The notes below the pieces were generated by a model. It saw nothing but the letters and a program-made list of their open reading frames with translations, made no database searches and was not told the DNA's origin. This document shows positions 43,641-53,159 of a DNA stretch of 64,000 nucleotides, in pieces; positions within the stretch are counted from its first letter, which is position 1; each line of letters opens with the position of its first letter. Made by a program: the position numbers and the translations under genes. This stretch comes from Tupaia tana. Taxonomy: Eukaryota > Chordata > Mammalia > Scandentia > Tupaiidae. Location of the stretch: assembly GCA_026018925.1 (NCBI GenBank), contig JAKSZU010000016.1, positions 80,672,059 through 80,736,058 on the forward strand. Reading direction: 5' to 3'.

Positions 43641-43789
43641 CAACATTTCAATGAACACAGACTCATGCTTGCTGGGTAAGAAGGCGAATTCTATAGACAT
43701 GGCTGCTTTCTGCCTCCTTCACCAGATGGATTTACTGAGAGCTTCGTAAAGACACAGGCTTGAAAGTCTCTCCCTCTCATATATACACA

Positions 43790-44239
43790 CACAGCATTTT
43801 CAAACAGGCAGGCAGACAGGCCCTTTCTCTCTTGTGGTTTTCATATACGTTCTACAAAAAGAGAAATTGATGGGTTTCTGTGGCTCAGAGCCCAGTGAGT
43901 AACATTCGCTCTGTGGTCTCTGCATCCACAGCCCTCTACTTATTCATCATGTGTAAGTGGACAGAAGACAGAAGGTCGTTGGTTCAACCTTGTGGGCATG
44001 GCGTGTTCTGTATCCACTTCAGTTTAGACAGCATGGCCCTTGTGGGTCCAAGAGGGCCTGAGGGTGAGGAAAGGGATCCAGTAGGCTCAAGCCCAGACGC
44101 CCCCAGCCTGGAACAGCTGTGTCCTCCTACTGACCCAGGTCAGGGAATGTCTGCCGCTGTCTTGGGAGTCTTAATAGCATCTCCTGTCAGAGAATTTTAG
44201 TTTCTCATTGGATTCCTAACGAAAGAACCATGAAAATCA

Positions 44240-44278
<39 letters not shown>

Positions 44279-44810
44279 GACTCAGTTTTTCACACTAATT
44301 GCACTAAAAGGCTGCAAGATTTAAGCTGAGGCTGCTCCTCAAAGGAATTCAGACTTCCACGTTTTAATTGTGCCCCGTGCTTGGTGATGGCTAAGAGTTA
44401 CCCGTTAGCAGGCTCACTTTAATAAACAGATAAAATTTGAATCAATTGCAGAAGACATTTTAGTTGTAGAGTTGTTGCCTAAGCAATGCTAACCTTCTGC
44501 CCCTCCCATGCATCTTACAGCTGCAGCCTTTCACATACAGTCTTCTAAAGAATGTGAAAACTCTTTGTTCTTCATAGACAGAAGATATTTGCTTTCCTTT
44601 TTCTTCTTTTTTCTTTAAGAGTTTTAATATTTTGTGTCAAGGTAAATTGAGTCCAATCTACTTCTGAAAGGTCACAGTTTAGTGGGAGATTTTGATAGTT
44701 TAATCTCTCCTCCTATTTAAGCTCAACCCATAATTTAGTGTGCATAATACCAGTTTGTATATAATTCATTTCCAATTTATAATTTTTAAAATTCTCTATA
44801 TTTTAAAATA
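43790..44810. other. Mixed unique sequence with (CA)n
   Basis: A (CA)n tract lies at 44241-44274. The stretch 44290-44480 (TTAATTGTGCCCC, ATCAATTGCAG, TAAGCAATGC) looks like another noncoding element candidate. A 106-aa frame at 43880-44200 has no domains. Confidence 0.35.
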
Positions 44811-45052
44811 ACTTTTTAAATTGTACTTCTTTCTTCCACTAATGAGAGAGAGAGAGAGGAAGAGAGAGAGAGAGAGCACTCCTCACAGGGTCTCAATGCC
44901 ATGATTCATCCTGAGCCTCAGCCAGCCCTGGAGCAGGGGCACACTTGTACGCAGTGAACTTAGCGAGGTCTTTGGTCATGAACCTGGAACCTTCACACAT
45001 GGGCCAGATCACAGAGCACTGTGCTTTACCTCTGCACCACACCCAGCCCCTA
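44811..45052 (-). repeat. Second-family SINE, near full length
   Basis: The reverse complement starts GGGGCTGGGTGTGGTGCAGA (box A region), then GGTTCCAGGTTCATGACC (box B region), CCAGGGCTGGCTGAGGC, GGATGAATCATGGC, GAGACCC, and a GA/CT-rich 3' part. It is the best copy for defining the family head. Confidence 0.72.
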
Positions 45053-45499
45053 ATCTCAGTATGGTCTTCTCACCACCTGATCCACTCTAGCATGTGTGTG
45101 CTTGGCAGCTTGTGTTAACACGTATTCTAATTTTAAAAATTGTGAGGGTAAGAACAGTTGTTTTTGAATGCCTTCCATCCCTCAGGCACAAGAGCTTCCT
45201 ACACACATCCAATTACCCTGCCATGCACTCGGATGGGTACCCAGGTCCACCTGGGTGGAGCGCCTCATCTACCCAAGGCGACATGGTTGCTTACGGCAGG
45301 GCGAGGATGTGCACAGGGCCGTTTCAGCTCCTTTCACAGAGCAAACTTCGACACAGGAGCCGCAGATCTTCCAAAAGAAGAAAACCCAGGAAATCTGTCA
45401 TGATTTCCCAAACCAAACAGAAACATCTTTGCACAAGGAGAGCTCCTTGCTGTGAAGATGCCCCACCATGATCACTGAGCACAGAACTCTCAGCTCCTA

Positions 45500-45620
45500 T
45501 AGAGCTGTTCTGCACGTTCCTTATCAATAAATAATGCTTCAGTCAAGGTCTCCAGAGATATTAATCCAAACAAACTAGAGGCTAATTGCCGTTCCTCAGC
45601 ACAGAGTTGCGGTGATGATG
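45500..45620. other. Candidate conserved noncoding element
   Basis: ATCAATAAATAATGCTTCAG, GATATTAATCCAAAC, GGCTAATTGCCG and CTCTCTAATTC are rich in TAAT cores. Not part of a recognised repeat. Confidence 0.25.
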
Positions 45621-46010
45621 GCTCTCTAATTCTTTCTACGTGCTCCACGCCCGGGGCACTCTGCTCTGTCTGCTAGCTAACTGTGAGAAGGCGAGACCTG
45701 GAATCAAACCAGGGCCTCTGCCTCCTGCATCGCGTCTGGGCCGAGAGCTTTGGAGCCCTCTGTAAACCAAGAATAACAAAGTCAACCTAGTAGGGCTATT
45801 ATGAAAGTCAATGTAATACAATGTACGGAACCCTACTCATGTCCCAAAAGCCTAAGCTCAGCAGTGGAGTCAGGAGAGAACACAGAGAACACTTTCAATA
45901 TAAACTGTATCTTTTCTTTTGTTTCATGATGATTTTGATGGTAGGCATAACCAAATACAAGGGGCCTTCAAGAAGTTCATAGAAAAAGTGTACTATTTAA
46001 AAAGAAACAT

Positions 46011-46286
46011 GGTAAGGGGGGACAAGCAGGTGGCATAGTGGTTAAGGTGCTGGACTCCCACATGGTCAACCGTGATTGGAGTCCTGGACCTGGTAGCTTG
46101 AAAATCACACTGGATGCAAGTGTGTGCATATCCAAAATCCCAAGCGGAGAATGGAGGAGGAGGGATTGTGGCATGGCCATCCCCCGCGGGGGGTGATTTC
46201 TCACTTTCTGTTTCCCTGTCTTTCTCAGTCTCTTCACCAAGCACACATGCCCTATAGCAAAAATCTCTCTCAAAAAAAAAAAAAAA
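46011..46286 (+). repeat. CYN-like SINE, tail seeding (TA)n(CA)n
   Basis: ACAAGCAGGTGGCATAGTGG head, GTCCTGGACCTGGTAGCTTG, AGAATGGAGGAGGAGGGATT, CCAAGCACACATGCCCTATA and a poly(A) tail. AAAAGAAACAT (46000-46010) and AAAAGAAATAT (46287-46297) flank it with one difference. A (TA)n then (CA)n tract follows directly. Confidence 0.88.
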
Positions 46287-46289
46287 AAA

Positions 46290-46293
46290 AGAA

Positions 46294-46338
<45 letters not shown>
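46290..46338. repeat. (TA)n-(CA)n compound microsatellite
   Basis: TATATATATATA then CACACACA, next to the SINE tail. It probably grew from the tail and flank. Confidence 0.9.
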
Positions 46339-46339
<1 letters not shown>

Positions 46340-46402
46340 CATGGGTTTCAAAACATGTTTATACCAAAATTAATTTATACCTTAATTCCATTTTTCCACC
46401 AA

Positions 46403-46613
46403 CTTTTTATTAATTTTTTTCCTTCCATGAATGAGAGAGACACTCACTCTCCACAGAATCCTCATGCTGTGATCCACTTCCAGCCTCAGCCAGCCCTGGG
46501 TCCTGGGCACTTGCACACCTCACATGCGCAGGGAGGTTTGCAGATGGAACCCGGAAACGCTCTGACTCCGCCTCTCGAAGTGTTGTATCACTGCTGTGCC
46601 TCCAGCAGGCCCT
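46403..46613 (-). repeat. Second-family SINE
   Basis: TTCCTTCCATGAATGAGAGA, CCTCATGCTGTGATCCAC, TCCAGCCTCAGCCAGCCCTG and the far end CTGTGCCTCCAGCAGGCCCT match the family in reverse. Confidence 0.68.
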
Positions 46614-47079
46614 CCACAGCGTTCTGAAGTCTCTTCATTTGCTACACATTATAAGCCCTACTTCCTCATACACTGCAACTGTTTCTGTGCCCCCTGCTCT
46701 GAAATACCTGCAGCCCAGGGATTCTCATCCTAGTCTCTATTCTTCGGCAGCATAAAGAACCAATCTGCTGTTGCAGAAATGTCTTGGGAGGGCAGGAAAA
46801 TGGAAGAAATTGAACAAGTCTATACAGAGTACAATTACTGGGAATAGAGGCTGGCAATCCTCAAATGTGAATGGGTTTGGTCAGGGCACACACCTGCAAG
46901 GCTTTTTTCAGCGTCCTGCCCATGGAATACAATGTGGTTAGGATCATCTCCCAAAGCAACTGATTCCTGTCACTTGTCCAATCAGCTGGTGGGGGGAGAT
47001 CCTCCAAGAAACACACTCGATCCCACTGGTCTTCTCTGGATTTAGCCTCTGGAGTGCCTAGATGGATCCATGTGTTCTA

Positions 47080-47083
47080 AAGC

Positions 47084-47117
<34 letters not shown>
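47080..47117. repeat. (TG)n microsatellite
   Basis: GTGTGTGTG run. Open frames across it encode CV or VC repeats on either strand and are not genes. Confidence 0.95.
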
Positions 47118-47118
<1 letters not shown>

Positions 47119-47499
47119 CTCACTCTTGTGTGCATAATAGGGTTGTGGCTTGCCTCGCCCTTTGTGAGCAGTTGTGCAGGTGTCAGTTTCTGTTTGGACA
47201 ACAGCACAGGAGTGTTCCAGAGACCAGCATTAGCCAGGGAACCCAGGAGCAAGACCCCTCAGTGGGATCATTTTCCCGCCTCAGGGAAATCTCAGCTCAG
47301 CTCTGAAAGTCACCACGTCTGATTGACTGGAGGACAAGAAGGGCGGCAAAGAGCAGGAGAAGCCTCCTGCCCATGCTCCACGCAGCAGCACCCACCCAGA
47401 GGCAGCCAACTGTCAAGCCGCGTACTTTCAGTCAAAATGACACCACGCCTCCTCCAAGAAGGGGTATGCAGCGTCTGAGAAACAGATCCCGGACAGGGA

Positions 47500-47780
47500 C
47501 CCGTCCCAGTCAGAGAACACCGGCCTCCCTAAAGTAAATAAAATGATATTAAAGACAGGAATATTAGAGGCTCGGATAATGTAATCATAACGTAATCACT
47601 TTGAATTAGGATAATGGCTGTGTCCAACTCCTTATTGCATTTATTTTGAATATCACATTCTTTCAACTTTCATTATTTTAATTATGTTCAATTACAGGCA
47701 TTTGCATATGCTTTATCATGGATATTAGTGAGGGGGAAAAGACTTCCCTGAGTTAAATGATGAACAGATATTCCATATCA
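47500..47780. other. Candidate conserved noncoding element
   Basis: CATTTGCATATGC (octamer plus E-box-like), AATTAGGATAATGG, GGATAATGTAATCATAACG and TATCATGGATATTAG in AT-rich unique sequence. No repeat family and no exon features. Confidence 0.35.
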
Positions 47781-47924
47781 TATTACACTTGCACTTCCTG
47801 AAAATTTGATTTAAAAGAGAGGTCCCAAGATAGGCACTGACTTGAAGTGAGTCTGAATTTTCTGCAATGATTTGAGGAGCAGGAATGTGGAGTCACTCCG
47901 AACCTCATCCAGAGGTGGCGAAGG

Positions 47925-48075
47925 GCTGTGGACTGGAGTCAGGCAGTGATCTGCAGCTTGGCTGTGTGGCCTTAGGAAATCAAGCGAATGCACTGAGGGT
48001 CACTCTGTATCCATAAAACTCCCAATACAGTTCCCATTTCTTCGGGTAATTTTGGAGATTATATAAAATGATGTT
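47925..48075 (+). repeat. MIR fragment
   Basis: ACTGGAGTCAGGCAGTGATC, then GGCTGTGTGGCCTTAGGAAA fit sense MIR order (CTGTGTGACCTTGGGCAA type core). Confidence 0.6.
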
Positions 48076-48077
48076 TA

Positions 48078-48305
48078 GGGGCCACCCCATGGCATGTGAT
48101 TAGGGTAGCTGGATCCCACATAGCTGACTGTACAGGATGTCTGCTGGACTTGGTGGCTTGTGAAACACCCCAGGTGCATGTGGGTAGATGCCTCAAATTC
48201 TAAAAGTGGGAGAGATTGAGAAGGGATTGTAGCCTGAGCATTCCCCATGGGTAGGGAACTTTCTCACTTTCTCTCTCTCTCTCTCATACACCCTCTGGCA
48301 ATTTA
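48078..48305 (+). repeat. CYN-like SINE, oldest type
   Basis: GGGGCCACCCCATGGCATGT, then GGATCCCACATAGCTGACTG, CTGCTGGACTTGGTGGCTTG and ATTGAGAAGGGATTGTAGCC with a CT run. It is highly diverged. Confidence 0.65.
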
Positions 48306-48314
48306 TTTATTTAT

Positions 48315-48541
48315 ATTTTTTTAGGTTTTTGCCATGGAGCAAGTGCACTCACCTGAAAGAGACAGAGAGGGAAAATGAGAAATCACCCCCTAGGGGAATG
48401 GGCACACTCTATTTTCCTCCTGGAATTTTATGCACTCACACATACTCAGCATGAATTTTGAGCCACTGTGTCTGGGACTCAAATCGCAGTTTGCCAAGTG
48501 GATGTCCAGTGCCTTAACTATCACACTACCTGCTGGTCCTC
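48315..48541 (-). repeat. CYN-like SINE, older
   Basis: TTTTTGCCATGGAGCAAGTG, AATGAGAAATCACCCCCTAG, TTTTGAGCCACTGTGTCTGG and ACACTACCTGCTGGTCC in reverse. Confidence 0.82.
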
Positions 48542-48580
48542 CAAAATGTTTTTAAATGATTCTTAAAAGTGGTTAGCCCA

Positions 48581-48850
48581 TTGGGACCAGCAGTTAGCAT
48601 AATGGCTATGTCGCTGGACTCCCACGTGGTCGACGGCGATTCGTGTCCCGGACCCGGTGGCTTAAAACCCACGCCAGGCGCGTGTGCATGCATGCCCAAG
48701 AGCCCGAGAGGAGAATGGAGGAGAAGGGATTGTGGCATGGCCATACCCCCTGGGGGGTGATTTCTCGCTTTCTGTCTCTCTGTCTCTCTCTGTCTGTCTG
48801 GCGAGCACACGTGCCCTATGGCAAAAACCTCTCAAAAAAAAAAAAAAAAT
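48581..48850 (+). repeat. CYN-like SINE, young, perfect 12-bp duplication
   Basis: TTGGGACCAGCAGTTAGCAT head, CGATTCGTGTCCCGGACCCG, AGAGGAGAATGGAGGAGAAG, TGGCGAGCACACGTGCCCTA and poly(A). GTGGTTAGCCCA is perfect at 48569-48580 and 48851-48862. Three CYN-like copies lie side by side here, old to young. Confidence 0.94.
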
Positions 48851-49032
48851 GTGGTTAGCCCACCATCAGCCACACAGTAATAGTTCAAGTGTTAGCTATA
48901 CTTCTCAACATGATGGCACTGGGCCTCTTGGACATGTATGTGGGAGAAAAACAAAAAATTTCAAACTAAACATCACATCATACAACACTTAACTTAAAAT
49001 GGATCACAAACTTAAGCATAAAATATGAATCA

Positions 49033-49035
<3 letters not shown>

Positions 49036-49078
<43 letters not shown>

Positions 49079-49110
49079 ATGTATACACACACACACATAT
49101 ATATATATAT
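49036..49110. repeat. (TA)n tract within L1
   Basis: Long TA alternation with GTATGT and ACACAC interruptions. L1 ORF2 sequence is seen on both sides, so it expanded inside the element. Confidence 0.9.
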
Positions 49111-50037
49111 TTAACACAGGTAAAAACTATTGGGATCTAAAGCTACAGAACAGAGTGTATAGATTTGACATGAAACACATGATTCATAAAAGAAAAATAA
49201 GACAAATTGGACCTCATCAAAATTAAAAACGTTTGCTCTGCAAAAGATCCTGAAAAGATGAGAAGACAAACTACGGACCGTAAGACAATATTTACAAACC
49301 ACATATCCAGCAAAAGAATAATATCTACGATATATAAAGAACTCTCAAAGCTCAAGAGGAAGAAGAAAAAAGCAATCCAATTAGACGATGGGCAGAAAAT
49401 GTGAGCACACATTCATCAAAGAGGCTATGCAGATGGTAAATAAGAACATGAAAAAGAATCGCTGCTAGTGGGATGTAAAACGGTGTAGCCATTCTAGAAA
49501 ACAGCTCACCAGTGTCTTATAAACTAAACATATAGTTACCACGTGATTCAGCAATTGCACTCCTGGGCATTTACCCCAAAGAAACGGAAAGTTTATGTTC
49601 ACACAAAAGCCTACACATGGATGTTTATAGTAGGTTTACTCATAACATCTAAAACCAGCCCAGATGTTCTCCAACGATGAATGGTTAAACAGTGTTGTAT
49701 CTATACACTGGAATACTACTCAGCCATGAAAAAGAATAAATTATTGACACACATGACTTGAATAAAGCTCCAGGGAATTATGCTGTGTGCAAAAAGCAAG
49801 CTAATCCTACGAAGTTGCATACTGCATGCTTCCATTTATATGACATTTTGAAAATTTAGGAATGGGCAACAGATTAGCAGCTGTCAAGGGATAGAGGGAA
49901 GTGGATATGGTTATGAGGGAGTCAGGTGTTGGTTGAACTGTTACTCAGAGCCTTAAGATACTATAGTTCTGCAAAATGTTAACCCTGGAGAAACTGGGTA
50001 ATGTAGAGCATAACTATTTTAAAAATTAAAACCATGT

Positions 50038-50619
50038 TTGATAGAAAGTGGTTGGATATGGAGGATCTATTGCTGAGTGAAGTAAGTCAAGGTATGAAAG
50101 AAAGATATTGTGTGTATCCACTTAATATATACCGACTATCCGCACTCTATGGTAGATATCGAAATACTGGAGGGCATAAGAGCAATGAAAACAGTTAACA
50201 AGGATAAGACAGTATGGAATGAGGCGGGAGAAGAGGAGAGTATGGAGAAAGATGGCAAGAGAATAAATAGAGAGGCAGGACGTCAGTAGGACACAGATAT
50301 GGTTTATTACCTGTTGATGATGACGTGTATAGTATTCTCAACTGGATTGGTCTGAGAAGTATTTCATGTTGGGTAAAGTCTTTTCACAAGCAAAATGAGA
50401 AGTAGTGATTGACTGTTTAAAAAAATAATTGGAATAATAATAATGATAATGATGATTGGGAAAAATAATGAAAAGCTATTGGATGATGAAATGGGGATTT
50501 TAGTGTCTCTGTATTGACTAATATGCATGGTATTCCTTCTAGAAAAAGAAATGTAATACACTGTAAAGTTATATGTGATTCAATGTAATATAAACAAGAT
50601 TATGATGATAATAATTAAA
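50038..50619 (+). mobile_element. Young 5'-truncated L1 with 20-bp duplication
   Basis: A 582-bp insertion consisting of L1 3' UTR, ending TATTGACTAATATGCATGGT, GTAATATAAACAAGATTATG and a short A/AT-rich tail. TTTAAAAATTAAAACCATGT is perfect at 50018-50037 and 50620-50639. The old L1 continues on both sides. It belongs to the same lineage-specific group as the insertion at 26790. No open frame. Confidence 0.92.
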
Positions 50620-50696
50620 TTTAAAAATTAAAACCATGTGCATGTATAATTATCTCAATAAAATTTTCAACTGAAAAATAGAGCATCCTCTCACGC

Positions 50697-50697
50697 C

Positions 50698-50759
<62 letters not shown>

Positions 50760-50785
50760 GCAGAGAAAGAAAGAAAGAAAGAAAT
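50697..50785. repeat. (GAAA)n microsatellite
   Basis: Repeated AAAG units with one GGCAGAG interruption near 50760. The reverse frames encode FLSF repeats and are not genes. Confidence 0.96.
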
Positions 50786-51124
50786 GTCTCTATGGACTGT
50801 ATGTTGGTAGGTACTGGCTGATCCCCGAGACTGCATGAAAGAGTGTCACAGGCTCGCCTTGACTGTGTCTTCCCAAGTATAAATGCCATTGCTGAGCCAT
50901 CTGCAACCGTGCTTGGACTGTGGAGCGCCTAGTCCCCTGAGTGTCCCCCGGGACAGCCAGCCTTATTTTCCCCAGGTAGTTGGCTACGCGCTGGGTTCTC
51001 GCCTTTGGGGCCCACCTGCTCCAGGGTGCTGGGTATTTGCAGCTGCCCAGAAATGACAATCAGCTCCCACTGGCAGGACAGAGGGAGGGCACTAGTGGAA
51101 TGTCCCAGGGAAGACACATTCGTG

Positions 51125-51330
51125 TCACCTGGGGGCTCTGACTTTGGAGCCAGACCACCCAGACTGGAACTTTTTCTCTGCCACTTCCCAGCTTGTATGG
51201 CCTCAGTCACATTGCTAACCCCTGAACCTATTTCCTCATCTGTACGATGGAAACAATTGAGAGCAACTACCTCAAAGGACTCTGGGAACTGGCTGGGGTC
51301 AATACAGCTAAAGCACTTAAAGCCGTGATG
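51125..51330 (+). repeat. MIR, near full length
   Basis: TTTGGAGCCAGACCACCCAG, CCACTTCCCAGCTTGTATGG, CCTCATCTGTACGATGGAAA, ACCTCAAAGGACTCTGGGAA: the sense MIR order is complete. Confidence 0.85.
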
Positions 51331-51405
51331 ACCCTCGCGAGGCCGTTCAGGAGCGTTCTGTCTACTGTCTCATAGGATGGGTCCAAGTTAGAAAAATAGC
51401 TCGTG

Positions 51406-51641
51406 CCAGGCCAGCAGGTGGCCTGGAGGCTAAGGTGGGGAAACTCCTGTGGCCAACTCCATAGTTCCAGTCCAGACTCAGAGGCTTGAAAATCATGCAG
51501 GGCATGTGTGCGTGTGAGCCACAAATCCCAAGAGGAGAATGGGGAAGGGATTGCAGCATGGTCATCCCCCCAGGGGGTGATTTCTGACTCCCCGCTCCCC
51601 TCAGGTGAGCACAGAGGAAAAAAAGAATAAAGAAAGAAAAC
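51406..51641 (+). repeat. CYN-like SINE, full form, older
   Basis: CCAGGCCAGCAGGTGGCCTG head, TTGAAAATCATGCAGGGC, AGAGGAGAATGGGGAAGGGA, CCCCCAGGGGGTGATTTC, TCAGGTGAGCACAGAGG and an AAAG-type tail. Confidence 0.85.
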
Positions 51642-52882
51642 TATTCATACCAGCGAAACCTCCGCCGTAGTGACCGTGCAGTGACTCCCAGAGCACGGCG
51701 GTTCGCTGTCAGTGCTCTGCTTTCCTCTTCTCCCCTCAGTTTTCCTTCTTTGGTCCCTCCAGGCGAGCACCCAAAATAACTATCTGCTCTTGTCTCCGAC
51801 AGGCTACGCCCCCATGTGGAGAGAGGCAATGCGTCCCAGGGAACAGGAAAGAACTGGGGCTTCCACCCTCCTCCCCCGAGACAGAAACGCCGCTGCTTGG
51901 TGACAAGCTCGGAAGAGAGGTAGGAAGGCCTGAGCGTCCTGGAGCAGCTAGACCCTGACGTCCCAGAAGCCTGGCCCCTTGAGGAACCACTGTGGCAACA
52001 TCTGTGCTGTCAAGAGTGGGAGAAGCAACAGGGCCAATCTATCCTTGAACTTGATGCCCCCCAAGCAAGGAAGCCCCCAGGAGATGGAGATGACATTTCC
52101 TTCAGCCTGGCAGAATGAGAGTTAGGGTCAGAAAGTAAGTCGGTAATAACGAGCAAAGAAGGACATATTTCCTGAGCATATGAGCTGGCCTGGCCCCTGG
52201 ACCCACGTGCTGGTTATTTCTCACACCGCAGAGTGGTCAACCTGAGCTGGGCTATAAGGTTCGTCTCCCTCCTTTCCAGCATCATCCTCTCTCAACTCAG
52301 AGAGTCCGTGGATCAATGCCAAGGCCCGGCCCTTATCTTCTTTTCTTCACACACTCTTTAGGAGACCAAAGAAGCCCGATTTGGTGACAAAACTCAGTTT
52401 TCCTATGGAGAAGCTCCCCGTCTGAGTGGCGGTGCAGGAGCTGTCAGAGAATATTTCTTCTCCCCACCCACTAAGCTTTTAAAATGACTGAAGTGCCACC
52501 CTCCCTAATTACCCAATTCAGCGGTGCACACAATGGATGTGCCACTTTCTGAGGATTTCTGACATCCCTAATTCCCGGGGGCCTCTCAGCTCTGACAGAA
52601 GGCATCTGGGGTAAGGGGGGTGGGGGGGAGTGGAGCTGGGAGTTAATTGGAGAGACAGGGATGCAGGTGAGAACTGAGATCGCCTCACTCTTGAGTCAGA
52701 TTCAAAGATATCAGAGCCGGATGGCCCACTGGGTTGGCCCATGTGACCCCAGCACCTGGCAGAGGAGGACACTGAGGCCAAGAAGAAAAGGCGGCTGGAC
52801 ACTGGCCCACCTGGGACTAGAGTTCAGGCAATAATTTATTCAGCCACCCACACCATCCCCATAGTTCAATAAACCATGTGTT
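51642..52882. other. GC-moderate unique sequence
   Basis: No recognised exon. The frames at 51712-51903 and 52518-52802 have no known domain. A G tract (GGGGGGTGGGGGGGAG) lies at 52614-52629. Confidence 0.4.
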
Positions 52883-53078
52883 GGGCCAGACGGCAGCACA
52901 GCTGTAAAGCAATGCTGGGCTTGGACAAAGGGCCCTGGCGTTGCAGCCTGGGGCCTCTGTGTGTGCCAGGCTGCCTGCAGGCTGGTGGTCCAGGCCAGCT
53001 GAGACCGGGGTGGATCGCAGCACGAGGACCCTGCTGAGTCTGTCTCTCTGTTTCTCCCTCCCATGGAAGAAATCAGCT
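52883..53078 (+). repeat. Second-family SINE
   Basis: GGGCCAGACGGCAGCACAGC head, GTTGCAGCCTGGGGCC, CCAGGCCAGCTGAGACCGGG, GGATCGCAGCACGAGGACC, then CCCTCCCATGGAAGAAATC. Confidence 0.7.
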
Positions 53079-53142
53079 CTAAAAAGGAAGTATCAATTTC
53101 CTAGACGCAGTTATAACTGAGGACGGAACAGTGAGCGCAATG

Positions 53143-53156
53143 GCGCCCCCTAGCCG
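53143..53156 (-). promoter_or_regulatory. CTCF-like motif, reverse
   Basis: GCGCCCCCTAGCCG on the plus strand reads CGGCTAGGGGGCGC on the minus strand. It agrees with the CTCF core (AGGGGGCGC and a Y before it). It is not within a recognised repeat. Motif match only. Confidence 0.5.
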
Positions 53157-53159
53157 GGC

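Larger units (their letters stand above)
48960..50690 (+). mobile_element. Old L1: ORF2 end and 3' UTR, with inner insertion
   Basis: 49200-49400 translates to the ORF2 C-terminal region (DLIKIKNVCSAKDPEKMRRQ, then a stop). 49690-49800 has the 3'-UTR sequence ACACTGGAATACTACTCAGCC. It resumes after the inner L1 at 50640-50690. A (TA)n tract interrupts it at 49035-49110. It is an inactive L1M-type element. The product would be a broken reverse-transcriptase fragment. Confidence 0.8.

Noticed and set aside
49143-49412. Minus-strand frames across the old L1
   Set aside because: They are shadows of the plus-strand L1 ORF2 remnant. The plus-strand remnant itself is broken.
50621-50889. Frames with repeated FLSF residues on the minus strand
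   Set aside because: They are translations of the (GAAA)n microsatellite.
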